From Arbacia lixula (lineage: Eukaryota > Echinodermata > Echinoidea > Arbacioida > Arbaciidae), in NCBI GenBank assembly GCA_963669155.1, contig OZ022576.1, positions 16,555,035-16,619,034 of the forward strand: a stretch of DNA of 64,000 nucleotides. Reading direction: 5' to 3'. This document shows positions 13,989 through 25,680 of this stretch, piece after piece. How positions within the stretch are numbered: position 1 is the stretch's first letter; each line of letters opens with the position of its first letter. Made by a program: the position numbers and the translations under genes. Under the pieces are notes generated by a model. That model saw only the letters and a program-made list of their open reading frames with translations. It was not told the origin of the DNA and ran no database searches.

Positions 13989-16900
13989 AGAAGATGAACC
14001 GGGGATGAATTTCTTGGGTTTCGATCAAGTCTGAACCTTTGGATGAAAAAATTGGCGAGATGAATTAAAAGCCCAGCCAGGGGAGGATGCATGCTTGAGG
14101 TCGTGTGATTAATACAGGAGGAGGCCTCAAATATGATATCATGAGACACGCATGATACAGGTGAATGCCACAGTAGTTATCTGGGAATGTGGCTCAATTC
14201 TTAGCCCTTCTCTTGGGGTGATATACTGAGAAGGGAAACAAAATGAACGCTTTTGTACAGCAACAATGATAAACATGCAAGTGTGAAATGCAGTCTGACA
14301 GCATCATCTATTAAAACGTTATCCATCTGTCTGTGTCAAAAAGTGTATGCAACATACTATTATCAATCTGCCATGACACCAAGATTTTGTGATACCTGCT
14401 AAATATATTTCAAATGAAAAAATGCCATGTACAACACAATTTTTATAAAAATACAGTTAGCATAGTAACCGCTAATTCTATATGTGAGCATATTAATCTC
14501 AACATTTGTCATACGCTTCAGCATACACAATGCCAAGGATAACACATGATCAATGTATGTCAACTAACATTTGGGAATATTTCTGATAAGTAGCTCTCTA
14601 TTTTGCGAATGATATTTGTCTCAATACTGACTGTAACACAAGATATTATTTGCAGTCATTACCTCAGTGAAATGTTACAAAATCTTGAGTTTATTTCAAC
14701 ATTGCCTATTACAAGGAAAATATTCAAAGTGATGAATTTTCTTGCATATTATTGAATCAACAGAACCAAACACCAGCCAATAAAGACCAATGTATTGATG
14801 TAATTCATGTTAATTGTTAAGTATTATAGTTTGTATTATTTCAATCCACTCCTTACCACATATTCTACCATGCCCATAGATTGTATCAATGTACTAGAGC
14901 AAGCCTCTTTATGCAGTTATGTGAAACAAAACCCAAGGATTGTAGCACATGTTGATTGGTAAAGATTAAGTTAAAATAACTCACAAAGCTGTCTGAGAAA
15001 GAGCATACTATCATTATATAATATACTCACATATAAAATAAAATTAAAAACACTACAATTTCAAGTGTTTGATTGAGATAAATATGAAATACATGTAACT
15101 TTTCAAGATTTCATCTTTTATGCTATTCTTGTCTGAATATTATTTTACCATTTGCGGCGAGTACTTAATGTAACAATGCAGAATAGAGTGTATGATATCG
15201 TATACACACAGGTATCTTTATTTTTTGTCTTCAAGAATATGAATATCAGTCTGTAACTGTATTACAGGAAGCTCTTTCAATAAATATTTTCAGTGAAAGA
15301 ATTTGAAATTTACAAAGGTCATCTGGGACATAATGTATGCATAGAGATCATCAATAATCTTATATAAACCTCATATTTTATCTATTGTTCTTTGTATTTT
15401 CATTCCCATTATGTTTTACCGTGGTCTTGCCTTCTGATCATCTCAGTGAAAAATACATTTAAGTGATTATGAGCATCAACATTAATCTTAGTAACATTGT
15501 AAATCTCTCTTGTAAGTATATAAATACTTAATATATCTACACCCTTTGTAAAGGGAGTGTTGCTTCATTTTTAGTGTAGACCCATGTGTAAATTTCCACT
15601 TAATTTGTACAAATATGTACATATTTATTTATTCTCTGTTGTTTGATGATAGAGCAATGTATGGCAGTCTACTACATGGGAATAGCATTGTTTCAACCCC
15701 CATCAAAAAACAAAAGCTAAAATCACAAACACAACAGAATTGATAAGAACAAATAACCTTTACTGGTGGTTAACATCCAGTTATCAGAATTTGTGAACAT
15801 TGCTAATTGGAATCAAAGAAAACTTCAACAGAGCTTGGGCTATAAATTCATATCTTGGAAACATAACTCCCTACATAACAGTTTTGTGTTTTTTGTTTCC
15901 TTTATTTAGTTTTGAAAAAAAAATATAATGATAAGTGGATCAATATATAATTCCCAGTACTATGCTGCCATTTCATTTGTAAATTAATTGCATCAGCTTT
16001 AAAGTAGATTTGCGCATTTATTGTGTTACAGTGCATATATTAATTTGATGATTGATAGATCAGAATCTCAGATCCCATGTGCTATACATTTGTACAAAAC
16101 CCCTCCCATGGTCCTATGCATGCTGACTTTAAATCTTTTAGTGCCAGAGGTGCATGACATTTGTAATAAGTCAATGGGCTTTCCAGAATGTTTGATGCCC
16201 TTTGACCACATTGAAGTCAAAATCTGGAACGGTGAACATTGCGCATTGTGTAATGTGTAATAACTTGTCATAGTTCATTGCGTGGCTTTACAAGTAACAA
16301 AAGATCATATGGTTACCTGTACATGCAATTTTTCAGATGATTCGGGGTGAGTCTGACAGAGGGAATATCGACCCGTATCAAGTCTGTTCTTGATCATTCG
16401 GTATCTGTCTATGACTACTCACGAGCAAATCACACAGCGTTCAGTACAAACTGATCCCTTTGAATCTTCTAAGTAATTGGACAGTTTGCTCCAGACCCTT
16501 GGGATATATAGTTGCCAATTTTATGGCAAATCCTAAATTCTCTTGTGTGAGCATTGTAAGGTGATGTGGTGTGGAGATGTTCAAATTATGCACACATTGT
16601 ACAGACAGGGTGTTCTTTTTGGCTTTTAAATTAAATCCCCAATGTAAATTTTCTGCCACTTGTATATTATCTTACAGCCCTAAAAAATATAAAAATTACA
16701 AATGCAAAGAAAAATAAATATAAACTTGTCCTCATAATGTCAGGATGTAAATTGATTTGTGTATGTGACTTGTTTTATGTTATGTTTGCAATCCCAATTC
16801 ATTGTAGTACTCATTTTGTAAGGAATGGAATTCTAACAAGTAGTCTTGTAAGAGATTGTACTGATCAGCTCAAGGAGATGCAAAATGATGCACATTGTTG

Positions 16901-18490
16901 AATATGAATTATGACATAGCTTTGATTATTCGGGAAATATCTTGAAATATATTCAATTAATTATCAAACTTAAAACTACTGGGTGTATGCCAAAAATAAA
17001 TACTGTTATGCAAGATTATTTTTTATTACCTTCAGAAAAATATTCATAAAGTGTAAGCATAGAAACTGCCAGTGTAGTAAAAAAAAGTTGCATAGTACAC
17101 CAATTATCATGTATTCTAATTCTTGGTATTGAACAAAGGGCTCATCTCATATTGAAGCTGTCATTGAAACTTCCTATATATGGAGTTTAATGCAGCACAC
17201 AGTTTTGATTTTTTTGCAATAAGTTTCGGTATTTTGCTGTAGTTATATGATGCATGCCATCGGCTGAAATATATAAAGTGCAATATGCAAAATATTACGC
17301 ATATACTATCAAATGAGCTGTAGTGGTGACTTTAATGAACAAAAATCCTCATTTTAACCCTGTACAAACAAAACATAATGGTCTGTGTTAAAGAGAGATT
17401 TGAATAATTACATTTTAATTGATAGTTTTGTTCATGAAGAGCTATGCAGATGTCACAGTCATTACACTTGTGTCTATGAAATGTATTTTGTACATCACCA
17501 CTTAGTGCTTGATAGCAGAGTAGAATTTTATAAGAAAAATTGGGAAATCCTTAAAGAGTAGGCCAGGAACATAATGTAACATGATGTGGAATGCTCCATG
17601 CTAATGTGCTATTACTTAGATTAAACAGTCACCCATTGCCATTGGAGGATTTTAATCTGCTTCTTACATCATGTTATGCATTGTTGCATTTAATATATAA
17701 CTGGTACTATTGAAAAATTTAATCATGGAAATTAAAGATTTGTATATGCAGCAACTTAGGATACAGGAGATTCCTCAAGAGCTGAAATTTACGCCAAATG
17801 CTCTTAATGCTTTGTTCGCTAATGCAAAGAGTAAGATTAAAATGAAGGGGAAAAACAGCTGATGACAAGTAGTCGATCAGTTGAAACTAGATACTTGGAA
17901 AAAGGCAAAGAACTGTAGCAAAAACTGAGCAGCAACCAAATTGTAGCAGTTACAAATATCTGTGAATGGTGTATCATGTTGTGGAATTACTCCTTATTAT
18001 GTGAAAAAAACATTATTTTAGGATGTATATGTGAAAATAAAGAGAGAATTTGCAAAGTGAAATTGAGTGAGAAACATACTAGAGACATGTAGATGTGTAA
18101 GATAATCCCATCGGTGTAAATCTTGTGCATGTTTCTTTTTGTTTTGTACTCAGGAAGACAACTTGAGAGAGAGGATGACTGACTTGATAGACAACAAAGA
18201 GAATGTATTACTTTGTTTTGTTTCCATACTATTAAACTCGTTAAAATACCTTTGACACTGGGTTAAACCACTTTAAATGAGTAACAATATTATCATCACT
18301 TATTTTAGCACTCTCCATAGATTATACTATTTTATGTGACTGTTTATGTAATGTTTTGCCATTCCATTGTTTTAGATCATTCAGAAGAGTGGTTTGTCAA
18401 ATAGTTCTGTGGGCTATCCAAAGCTCAGCCAATGTATCGTTTATTTAACCCTTGTTTTGTTGTCTGTTTGTAATAAAATGTTGTCCTTGT
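13989..18490 (+). other. Probable long 3' UTR / intergenic AT-rich region after RUSC
   Basis: About 4.5 kb of AT-rich unique sequence with no credible open frame or exon. Several AATAAA hexamers occur, for example at 14779-14784 and 18472-18477. The latter lies in TTTGTAATAAAATGTTGTCC and would be a plausible distal polyadenylation signal. How far the transcript extends cannot be decided from sequence alone. Confidence 0.45.
18472..18477 (+). terminator. Candidate distal poly(A) signal of RUSC
   Basis: AATAAA followed by a GT-containing stretch (TGTTGTCCTTGTGAAG) within 20 bases, as expected of a cleavage site region. There are other hexamers upstream, so this is only one candidate. Confidence 0.3.
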
Positions 18491-18608
18491 GAAGTAGAAC
18501 TTTTGAATTGTTAGTTTTGTTTTCTTACAGAATCTAAATTTCTTTTGGGTGAGAGGTAGAGACAAATTGTATGAGTGGATAGGTTTGCAGGTTTATGGTA
18601 AAATATGT

Positions 18609-18662
<54 letters not shown>
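18609..18662. repeat. (TG)n microsatellite
   Basis: About 26 uninterrupted TG dinucleotides. The Val/Cys reading frames across it are artefacts. It may lie inside the 5' part of the LINE if that element starts near 18565. Confidence 0.95.
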
Positions 18663-18665
<3 letters not shown>

Positions 18666-18680
18666 AAGGGCAGAGTCAAG

Positions 18681-18868
18681 AGAGGTTTGGTATCACTATT
18701 TGTATGGAGAGAAGTTTTGGACATATTTTCCTTTTTTTTTTGTAACCCTGTTTCAGTTCTTTGAGGTTTTTGTTGGTTTAAGCATGGAGGTAGAACCTCC
18801 ATGGTTTAAGGGAAGTTTGGTATCACTAGTTTTATGGAGAGAAGTTTTTGACATATTTTTTACCTTAC
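18681..18868. repeat. 130-bp spaced direct repeat upstream of LINE ORFs
   Basis: The stretch GGTTTGGTATCACTATTTGTATGGAGAGAAGTTTTGGACATATTTT-like sequence at 18681-18728 recurs with a few differences at 18811-18859. This could be a tandem promoter-type repeat in the 5' UTR of the LINE, or an unrelated duplication. Confidence 0.6.
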
Positions 18869-19465
18869 ACTGGTCTGCCATTATTTTATGTCTATTAAAT
18901 GTCTTGCACATTGACTACTTTACAAACACTGTTGAAGTATGTACAAGTAGCTAGATGATACAACAGGTGTAAGGCCTGGGAAATTTTAAGGTTTACATAC
19001 ATCTCATTGGGATTTTTGATGAGGTATTTGAATGTAGTTATTCCTCCTTTTTTTTTTCCATGTTTTTCTATGCATTTCATTAAGATCCAATACAATGTAG
19101 AAAGCTGAAAAACCAAACAAACTGAATTTTTGAAAATGCGGTTTGGAGATAAGAGTTTTCAATTCTTCTCTTCTCCTATATTTCTTGGGTAAAATTTTCA
19201 GGTGGTTGATGACTTTGCAAACAACTGTTTACATGTTTTATTTATAAGGTTATTTGCAAGATATTTCCTAATAGAATTTGTTAAACACAATGGTAGGGAG
19301 CTCTCTAGGTTTATGCCATTATGTTAGGTATGTGGGTTAATTACATGGCTGTGTGCTTTTTGATGAATAGTGTACATGTTTTTGTGTTTGTATCTACATG
19401 CTCTTGGTATTGGGTGAATGCGTGTGTCTGGTATGAATGGGAGTGTCTTTGGTGTGGTTTGGTGA

Positions 19466-20644
19466 ATGTGCGTGATTGTTTGGAGTGTAGAGTTGCCTGT
19501 TCACATTCAAATCTGCCACTTGTTCATGTTTATTTATATATGCGGGATAGGATGTTTAAATTTCAATAGAAGGTCATATTTTACTCTATTAACTTTAAAT
19601 GTCAGAGGGTTGAGAGATAGAAATAAAAGGAAAAACATTTTTGAATTTTGCAGAAATAAAGGTAGTAACATAGCATTTTTACAGGAAACCTATAGTACGG
19701 TAGAGGTTGAAGAAAAATGGAAATCAGAATGGAATGGTCAAATATTATTTAGTCATGGAACAAATCATAGTAAAGGGGTTTTAGTTTTGATTTCTCCAAA
19801 TTTAGATATAAAAATTAAAAATGTGGTTATTGATGAAAATGGAAGATATATTATAATGAAATTAGAATTTCATCAGTCTTCTATTTTATTAGGGAATTTC
19901 TATTTTCCCACCAGAGATAAAGAGAAAATGCAAATTGAATTTTTAAACGAATTGGATAATTGTATTTCAAAGCTTTACAGCTCTGGGGAAACTATTCTTT
20001 TAGGCGGAGATTTTAATATGATAATGAATGGGGATTTGGATTACATGGGGCCTCGGAAGTTCACTAAAAATAGATTTAATGAAAAATTTGGAGATCTTCT
20101 AGACAGTTTAGGTTTAGTAGATATATGGAGAAAGAAGAACCCAGAAAAAAAACAATTCACATTTAGACAAAAGTGTCCGGTTGTTCAAAGTCGTTTAGAT
20201 TATTGGTTCGGTTCCTCTGCCTTACAGGATTCTGTTAATTGTTGTGATATTTTGACATCAATTACACCAGACCACTCGGGCGTTTTCCTCCAATTACAGA
20301 ACTATGTAAATGCTCCACAATTTGGGAATTCTTACTGGAAATTTAATAACAGTTTGTGCATAGATCAAGAATTTGTGAGAATTTTTAAAGATAAAGTAGT
20401 TGAATTAAAAGCAGAGTGGATTCCAAAGATTAAGGATAAATTACTGTTATGGGACTTTTTGAAAATGAAAATGAGACAGTTTATTAATACCTATACAAAA
20501 GATAAGGCAAAGCTTAGGAAACTTGAAATTGAAAAATTAGAGAAAGAAATAAAAGAATTAGAGAGTCAGCTTTTGGTTCGGCCTTTGAGAAATATAATTG
20601 ATTGCATTGATGAGAAAAAAATCAAATTTGAACAAGTTGTATGA
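19466..20644 (+). CDS. LINE endonuclease domain (N-terminal part of ORF2)
   Basis: An exonuclease-endonuclease-phosphatase fold that nicks target DNA for target-primed reverse transcription. Motifs in order: LNVRGL (Asn at residue 45), FLQET (catalytic Glu 74), GGDFNMI (Asp 182, Asn 184), SRLDYWF (Asp 245) and SITPDHSG (Asp 269, His 270). All active-site residues expected of L1-type endonucleases are present. After residue 320 comes a Lys/Glu-rich coiled-coil-like linker (KLRKLEIEKLEKEIKELE). The first Met at 19466 is nominal, and the conserved domain starts near residue 38 (SYFTLLTLNVRGL). The frame ends at TGA 20642-20644, 47 bases after the reverse transcriptase frame opens. In relatives, EN and RT form one protein, so the stop is probably the result of a one-base indel. 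Confidence 0.9.
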   Translation: MCVIVWSVELPVHIQICHLFMFIYICGIGCLNFNRRSYFTLLTLNVRGLRDRNKRKNIFEFCRNKGSNIAFLQETYSTVEVEEKWKSEWNGQILFSHGTNHSKGVLVLISPNLDIKIKNVVIDENGRYIIMKLEFHQSSILLGNFYFPTRDKEKMQIEFLNELDNCISKLYSSGETILLGGDFNMIMNGDLDYMGPRKFTKNRFNEKFGDLLDSLGLVDIWRKKNPEKKQFTFRQKCPVVQSRLDYWFGSSALQDSVNCCDILTSITPDHSGVFLQLQNYVNAPQFGNSYWKFNNSLCIDQEFVRIFKDKVVELKAEWIPKIKDKLLLWDFLKMKMRQFINTYTKDKAKLRKLEIEKLEKEIKELESQLLVRPLRNIIDCIDEKKIKFEQVV

Positions 20645-23357
20645 TTATAGTCGACAAGGTTTAAAGATTCGGTCAAGGGCAGTTTGGTTTGAGGAAGGTG
20701 AACAGAAAACACAATATTTTGAACAGTTACTGAAATCCAATAAACGAAAAAGTGTGATTAAAGAATTGTATGATGATGATGAACATATCATTAAGGATAG
20801 GAAAGGAATATTGAAGAAGATTGGATCGTATTATGAAAACTTATACTCATTGAGTGAAGCAGTTGTTAATGGAAATTCCTTTTTCCTTAAAGACATTCCT
20901 GAATTAAGTAAAGAAAATCATGATATTTGTGAAGGTAGAATAAGTATGCATGAATGTTTAAGTGTTTTAAAAGAAATGAAATTGAATAAATCTCCTGGAA
21001 ACGATGGATTTACGGTAGAATTTTATTATACGTTTTGGAATTTATTGGGGGGACTGTTGGTAGATGTTTTAAATGAATCATATGATAGGGGTACATTGAC
21101 AACCTCACAAAGGCAAGGTGTAATAACATTATTAGAAAAGGAGGGTAAAAATCCATTATATGTCAAAAATTTTAGACCAATTACACTTTTAAATGTGGAT
21201 TACAAAATATTGTCAAAGGTTTTAGCAAAAAGATTAAAAAGCGTCCTAAATAAGACTATCCATAGTGATCAAGTTGGTTACGTGAAAGATAGAAATATTG
21301 GAGAAGGAGTTAGATTAATAGATGATATTTTATACCAATCTTCTTTTAAAAATATTGGATATTTGATTACCGTTGATTTCGAAAAGGCTTTCGATTCTAT
21401 TTCACATGATTTTCTTTTTGAGATCCTAAAGCTATTCGGATTTGGTCAATCATTTTGTTGTTGGATCCGTGTTTTATACTCTGATATCACTAGCTGTGTT
21501 ATGAATGGGGGTTTTTCTACTGGTTATTTCAATATAAAACGAGGAGTAAGACAGGGGGACCCCCTCTCCCCATATCTCTTTTTGCTCTGTATAGAAACAC
21601 TTGCCTTGGCAATAAGGAAAGACATAAATGTGGAAGGAATTCAATTTGAAAACCATGAAATTAAACAAATTCTATATGCTGATGATATATCACTCTTTGT
21701 TAAAAATACATACTCTTTAGAACGTCTTCAATATCTTTTTGAAGAATTCGAGAAAATTAGTGGTCTAAAGATTAATAAAGAAAAAACTAACATTTTGTGG
21801 ATGGGTAGGGATAATGATAGACCTCAGAGACTATTATTTGGGGACTTTGTTCAGCAAATCAAAATTTTAGGTGTTTACTTTTCTCTAAATGTCATAATAA
21901 AAGAGGACTTAAATTTCAAAGAAATACTTAGTAAAATAAAAAAACTTTTGGGATGGTGGAAACAAAGGGATCTCACACTTATGGGAAAAATACATTTGTT
22001 AAAAACATATGCATTATCAAAATTAAACTATGTCTCGTCACTTATAGTTGTTCCTCAGTGGTTGTTTGCTGAGGTAGAAAAGATTACCTTTGAATTTTTG
22101 TGGTCAGGAAATGATCGAATAAAGAGAAATATAATGTACCAGGATTACTCACAAGGAGGTTTGAAAATGATGAATTTTAAGTTGTTTGTAAAGTCCCAAC
22201 GATTGATGTGGCTTAAACGATTATTGTATGGAGAACGGGATGTAGGATGGAAGTTATATTTTGATTTTTGTTTTCAGTCTGTAGGGGGGAGATTTTTGTT
22301 TCTATGTGACTTTGACATTTCCAAATTAAATTTGAAAATACCCAAATTTTATTCAGAAATGATGAAGGCTTGGCAAGATTTGAGGAAATATAGATATTCT
22401 GGAGAGGAGGTAAATCCTATCATTTTTAATAATAAAAATATTTGTGTAAGAGGTAAAACGATTTTTGATAATGATCTTTTTAAAAAAGGAATATACAGCT
22501 TTAATCAAATTTTTGATAATGGACACATGAAGCCAGTTACCTACTTTCAAAATCTTGGTATTACTGCAAATCAACTTCTCCAAATTATAGAAATCGTTCA
22601 CGCTATACCAACAAGTTGGAAATGTTTTACTGGTGCAATTAAGTTTAAAGAAATAGATCTTGTAGATTTTGGGATAAGTATGAATATTGGTAAGCAGGAA
22701 GTAGTTTTTGAGGTAATTAAATCAAAAAGAATTTATAACTTGTTTATTACCGGTTTGCAAGAGTCATATCAATTAACTCTCAAAGACGGTCACAGTGACT
22801 TTAATTTTACTGATGTAGAAATTTGTAATTTTTTTGAATATATCAAGAGTACAACTCTTATAAGGAAACAAAGGGAATTTCAGTTTATGCTTTTACATGG
22901 AGCAATATATACAAAGGAACATTTGAAGAGATTTGGGTTTGTGGAGGACAATCATTGCTCTTTTGGTTGTACAGAAAAAGAAACATACTTTCATTTATTT
23001 ATGGATTGTAGGGAAGTTAAACCTCTATGGCAATTTTGTATCGATTATTTTTGTTTAGATGAATCAAGAAATATGGGTTGGAGGGATATTTTTGTGGGAC
23101 TACCCGGAAATACAAATAGATATAAATGTATTAATTCTGTCATTTTGTTCATAAAATATGCAATTTTTAAATCCAAATCTCAAGGCCGGGTACCTTCATT
23201 CACCAAAATACAGAAATACATTATGAGTTGTATAGAGGAAGAAAGTCTCTTGGCAACGAAGTCGGGCAAGTTTAGTTTACATGTACAGAAATGGGATGAA
23301 TTGAAGGTGAATAGGGAATTGAATGTGAACAGGTATGATGTGTCTAGTGTGATGTGA
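20598..23357 (+). CDS. LINE reverse transcriptase with C-terminal zf-RVT motif
   Basis: A 919-codon frame. Its first base is a TTG, the first ATG is at 20610, and it probably has no start of its own. Reverse transcriptase motifs in order: SPGNDGFTVEFY (about 132-143), NFRPITLLNVDYKILSK (191-207), QVGYVKDRNIGEG (225-237), LITVDFEKAFD (first catalytic Asp 260), GVRQGDPLSPYLF (316-328), ILYADD (catalytic Asp pair 362-363), GLKINKEKTNI (thumb-proximal), and ILGVYFS. Near the C-terminus is a zinc-binding Cys/His set, HCSFGCTEKETYFHLFMDC, with a following PLWQF (zf-RVT type). No internal stop is present. The element is on the + strand, in intergenic DNA between RUSC and KLHL. Function as an active transposase source depends on the frame break at 20598-20644. 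Confidence 0.95.
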   Translation: MIALMRKKSNLNKLYDYSRQGLKIRSRAVWFEEGEQKTQYFEQLLKSNKRKSVIKELYDDDEHIIKDRKGILKKIGSYYENLYSLSEAVVNGNSFFLKDIPELSKENHDICEGRISMHECLSVLKEMKLNKSPGNDGFTVEFYYTFWNLLGGLLVDVLNESYDRGTLTTSQRQGVITLLEKEGKNPLYVKNFRPITLLNVDYKILSKVLAKRLKSVLNKTIHSDQVGYVKDRNIGEGVRLIDDILYQSSFKNIGYLITVDFEKAFDSISHDFLFEILKLFGFGQSFCCWIRVLYSDITSCVMNGGFSTGYFNIKRGVRQGDPLSPYLFLLCIETLALAIRKDINVEGIQFENHEIKQILYADDISLFVKNTYSLERLQYLFEEFEKISGLKINKEKTNILWMGRDNDRPQRLLFGDFVQQIKILGVYFSLNVIIKEDLNFKEILSKIKKLLGWWKQRDLTLMGKIHLLKTYALSKLNYVSSLIVVPQWLFAEVEKITFEFLWSGNDRIKRNIMYQDYSQGGLKMMNFKLFVKSQRLMWLKRLLYGERDVGWKLYFDFCFQSVGGRFLFLCDFDISKLNLKIPKFYSEMMKAWQDLRKYRYSGEEVNPIIFNNKNICVRGKTIFDNDLFKKGIYSFNQIFDNGHMKPVTYFQNLGITANQLLQIIEIVHAIPTSWKCFTGAIKFKEIDLVDFGISMNIGKQEVVFEVIKSKRIYNLFITGLQESYQLTLKDGHSDFNFTDVEICNFFEYIKSTTLIRKQREFQFMLLHGAIYTKEHLKRFGFVEDNHCSFGCTEKETYFHLFMDCREVKPLWQFCIDYFCLDESRNMGWRDIFVGLPGNTNRYKCINSVILFIKYAIFKSKSQGRVPSFTKIQKYIMSCIEEESLLATKSGKFSLHVQKWDELKVNRELNVNRYDVSSVM

Positions 23358-23457
23358 GTGTTAAGCCTTGTGTGAATGTTGGTGTTGGGGGAGGGGGGTG
23401 TGCAAATTCTGTACTTTTTCTTTCTACTTTATTTTAGTTAGTTTTCAGTATACTAGT

Positions 23458-23869
23458 AAAAAAAAAATATTAGGTATTTCATTCCATTATGTGCTTCAGT
23501 TTGTTTGGTGAATGACTTTTTTTTTCCTTTGTACACTTTTTGTAATACGAAATGAGGAAATTGTACACTTTGTTTGTAATTATTTACCTGTACCATGCAA
23601 TTGATTATGGATGAAATCCTGAATAAAAACATGTTTGGAAAAAAAAATATTAGTAAACTTTTTTTTTTTCAGGTATTTCATTCCATTATGTGCTTCAGTT
23701 TGTTTGGTAAATGATTTTTGTATATATTTTGTAACACAAAAATGAAGAAATTGTACATTTTGCTTGTAATTATCTACCTGGACTATGTATGTAATTATAT
23801 CATGTCATTGATTATGGATGAAATCCTGAATAAAAAAATGTTGAAAAAAAAAAAAAAAAAAAAAAAAAA
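23458..23869 (+). repeat. Tandemly duplicated LINE 3' tail plus poly(A)
   Basis: The unit starting GGTATTTCATTCCATTATGT occurs at 23473 and 23672 (period 199). Each copy ends GATTATGGATGAAATCCTGAATAAAA and a run of A. The copies differ at many positions (for example TACACTTTTTGTAATACG versus TATATTTTGTAACACA). The second copy ends in about 27 A at 23843-23869. A run AAAAAAATATTAG precedes each copy. Either the family carries a repeated 3' UTR or two insertions are joined. Confidence 0.85.
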
Positions 23870-23949
23870 TGAGAGGGAGAGAAATGTGAAGCTAGATGGA
23901 GATGGGCAACTAGATAGGTAGAACCATCTAGAGGAGGGTGAGACAGAGC

Positions 23950-24118
<169 letters not shown>

Positions 24119-24315
24119 AATATATATGGGGAATGAAAGAAAGAGTGTGGTGGAGAGCCATGTATAGATCTAGAAATCAGGGTTTGGGGTGTGTTGGGGG
24201 GGGGGGGATGTGGTGAAAACAAATTGGGTAAAGGAGTTGTACGGATCAGGTATCAATTACATGTATGAACTAAGGAAGGAAAGTAAGAATACATGTATTA
24301 CAAAATTGAAAGAGA

Positions 24316-24354
24316 GGCGTGGCCTTGGTGGATGGGGGGGGGGGGGGGGGGGGG
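24316..24354. repeat. Poly-G tract
   Basis: A run of about 21 G after TGGATG, preceded at 24197-24207 by another G run. These mark the boundary between low-complexity DNA and the CpG-containing stretch upstream of the KLHL gene. Confidence 0.8.
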
Positions 24355-24565
24355 GCTTTCAAGGGCTAAACGTATCAGCCCAGCGCGCGATGAAACTCAG
24401 CGCAACGATATCGAGTGATTTTTCGCTCTGTATACGAAATCGGGCTGATGAAATACGTCTAGAACCTAGACTAGGCTTTGCGTTGCCACGATCCCAGATT
24501 AAACAGGTGGCGCTATTCAAGTTTTGGAGCGGTCTACTCTAAAGGTTCCTCTGAACAAAATTCAG
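24355..24565 (+). promoter_or_regulatory. CpG-rich stretch, candidate promoter / non-coding first exon of KLHL
   Basis: This is a locally CpG-rich segment in AT-rich surroundings (GCGCGCGATG, AACGATATCGAG, TTTCGCTC, ACGAAATCGG, GGCGCTATTC), ending in AACAAAATTCAG followed by GTAAAA at 24566, a usable splice donor. The KLHL coding exon begins at an acceptor at 25731 with only 27 untranslated bases before its ATG, so an upstream non-coding exon is required. This is the best candidate I see; the link is inference. Confidence 0.4.
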
Positions 24566-25680
24566 GTAAAATATTCATTTTCTTGTGAAAGAGCTTGACA
24601 AAATATTTCAGTAAAACGTTGTGGACCTATGCTTATGACACGTATTTCTGGATCATCCTTGTTTTTGTATACTTTAAAAAAAAAAAATTATTAAAGACTT
24701 ATCTTGTGGGATAAATCGATTCTGCGATTGTATTGGCCGATCCATTATGAGGGTCCCATACACTCACTCTTGCGTCATGTCATAGATGATGAACCCAGAA
24801 TTTTCGATTGTTGGTTAAGTCATCTACTAAAGTTAGCATCTTACGCCATTCAATCTGACCTTTGATGAGTGTCTGCTTTACTGTATCTCCGCAGCTGTTT
24901 TGCATATTAATTGATTAATCTTCCATTGCTAGTCCAATATACCTACCTAGATCTACTCATTCATGTGACATTTTACTAGACTAGACCTCGTGAAAATTGA
25001 CCATGTCCAAATTGTCAATGAATGATCAGAAAGATCCTTACAACCTTAGACATGAGTCTCCTTTTCTTCTTCTTCTTCAAAAAAAAAAAAAAGGGAGGGT
25101 ATTGTGTACTTTACCAACTTATATCCCAGCGTTAGCTGTAGCAGATCTCAAAAATCGGGGCACTGAATCAATTCATTTATGAGGAGCTAAAACAATTTTT
25201 CAAACAGTCTAGTCTAGATCTACTCTAGATATATTTTCTCGTGAAAAAAACACAAAAAGTAATCAAAGTCAGAGAAAGTCTGAAGTTTACATGTGAGTCG
25301 GTAAAGTGCGTGATACCCCCTTAGACATGGGTCCCATAAAAAAAACTCCCCGATAGACAATTTTTTTCCTGTTTATAATTCTTTTCCTCTCTTTTCTCTC
25401 TAATTTTCACCAGGATTTGCTCCAAGTTGTCCCGCTCTTAATAAATACGGTGTCTAAGTATTAAGGGATCCTTTGATGATTTGTAAATTCAACTAGGCCC
25501 GAGGGTACAAATTACATATCAGGACCCTGATCAGGACCCCATACAACTACAAGCTACTTATCCAGGAAATGTACAGTGCGATACTTAAGTTTGTCACCCT
25601 TAATGTTTTGTAAAAGTTAAACATACCAGTTGAAGAAATGAGGATCAATGGCAAAATCCTATACTGTTTACCCATGCCTA

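Larger units (their letters stand above)
19400..23869 (+). mobile_element. L1/Tx1-type non-LTR retrotransposon (LINE), nearly intact ORF2
   Basis: A non-LTR retrotransposon with an apurinic-like endonuclease (19466-20644), a reverse transcriptase with C-terminal zinc-binding motif (20598-23357), a 3' UTR and a poly(A) tail ending at 23869. The order EN-RT-zinc knuckle and the motif style fit the L1/Tx1 group. No gag-like ORF1 is recognisable upstream, so the copy is 5'-truncated or its ORF1 is lost. A weak target-site duplication candidate (TGAGAGGTAGAGACA at 18550 versus TGAGAGGGAGAGAAA at 23870) would move the 5' end to about 18565. Open frames of 392 and 919 codons argue for recent insertion. 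Base composition is markedly AT-richer than the host exons. Confidence 0.93.
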
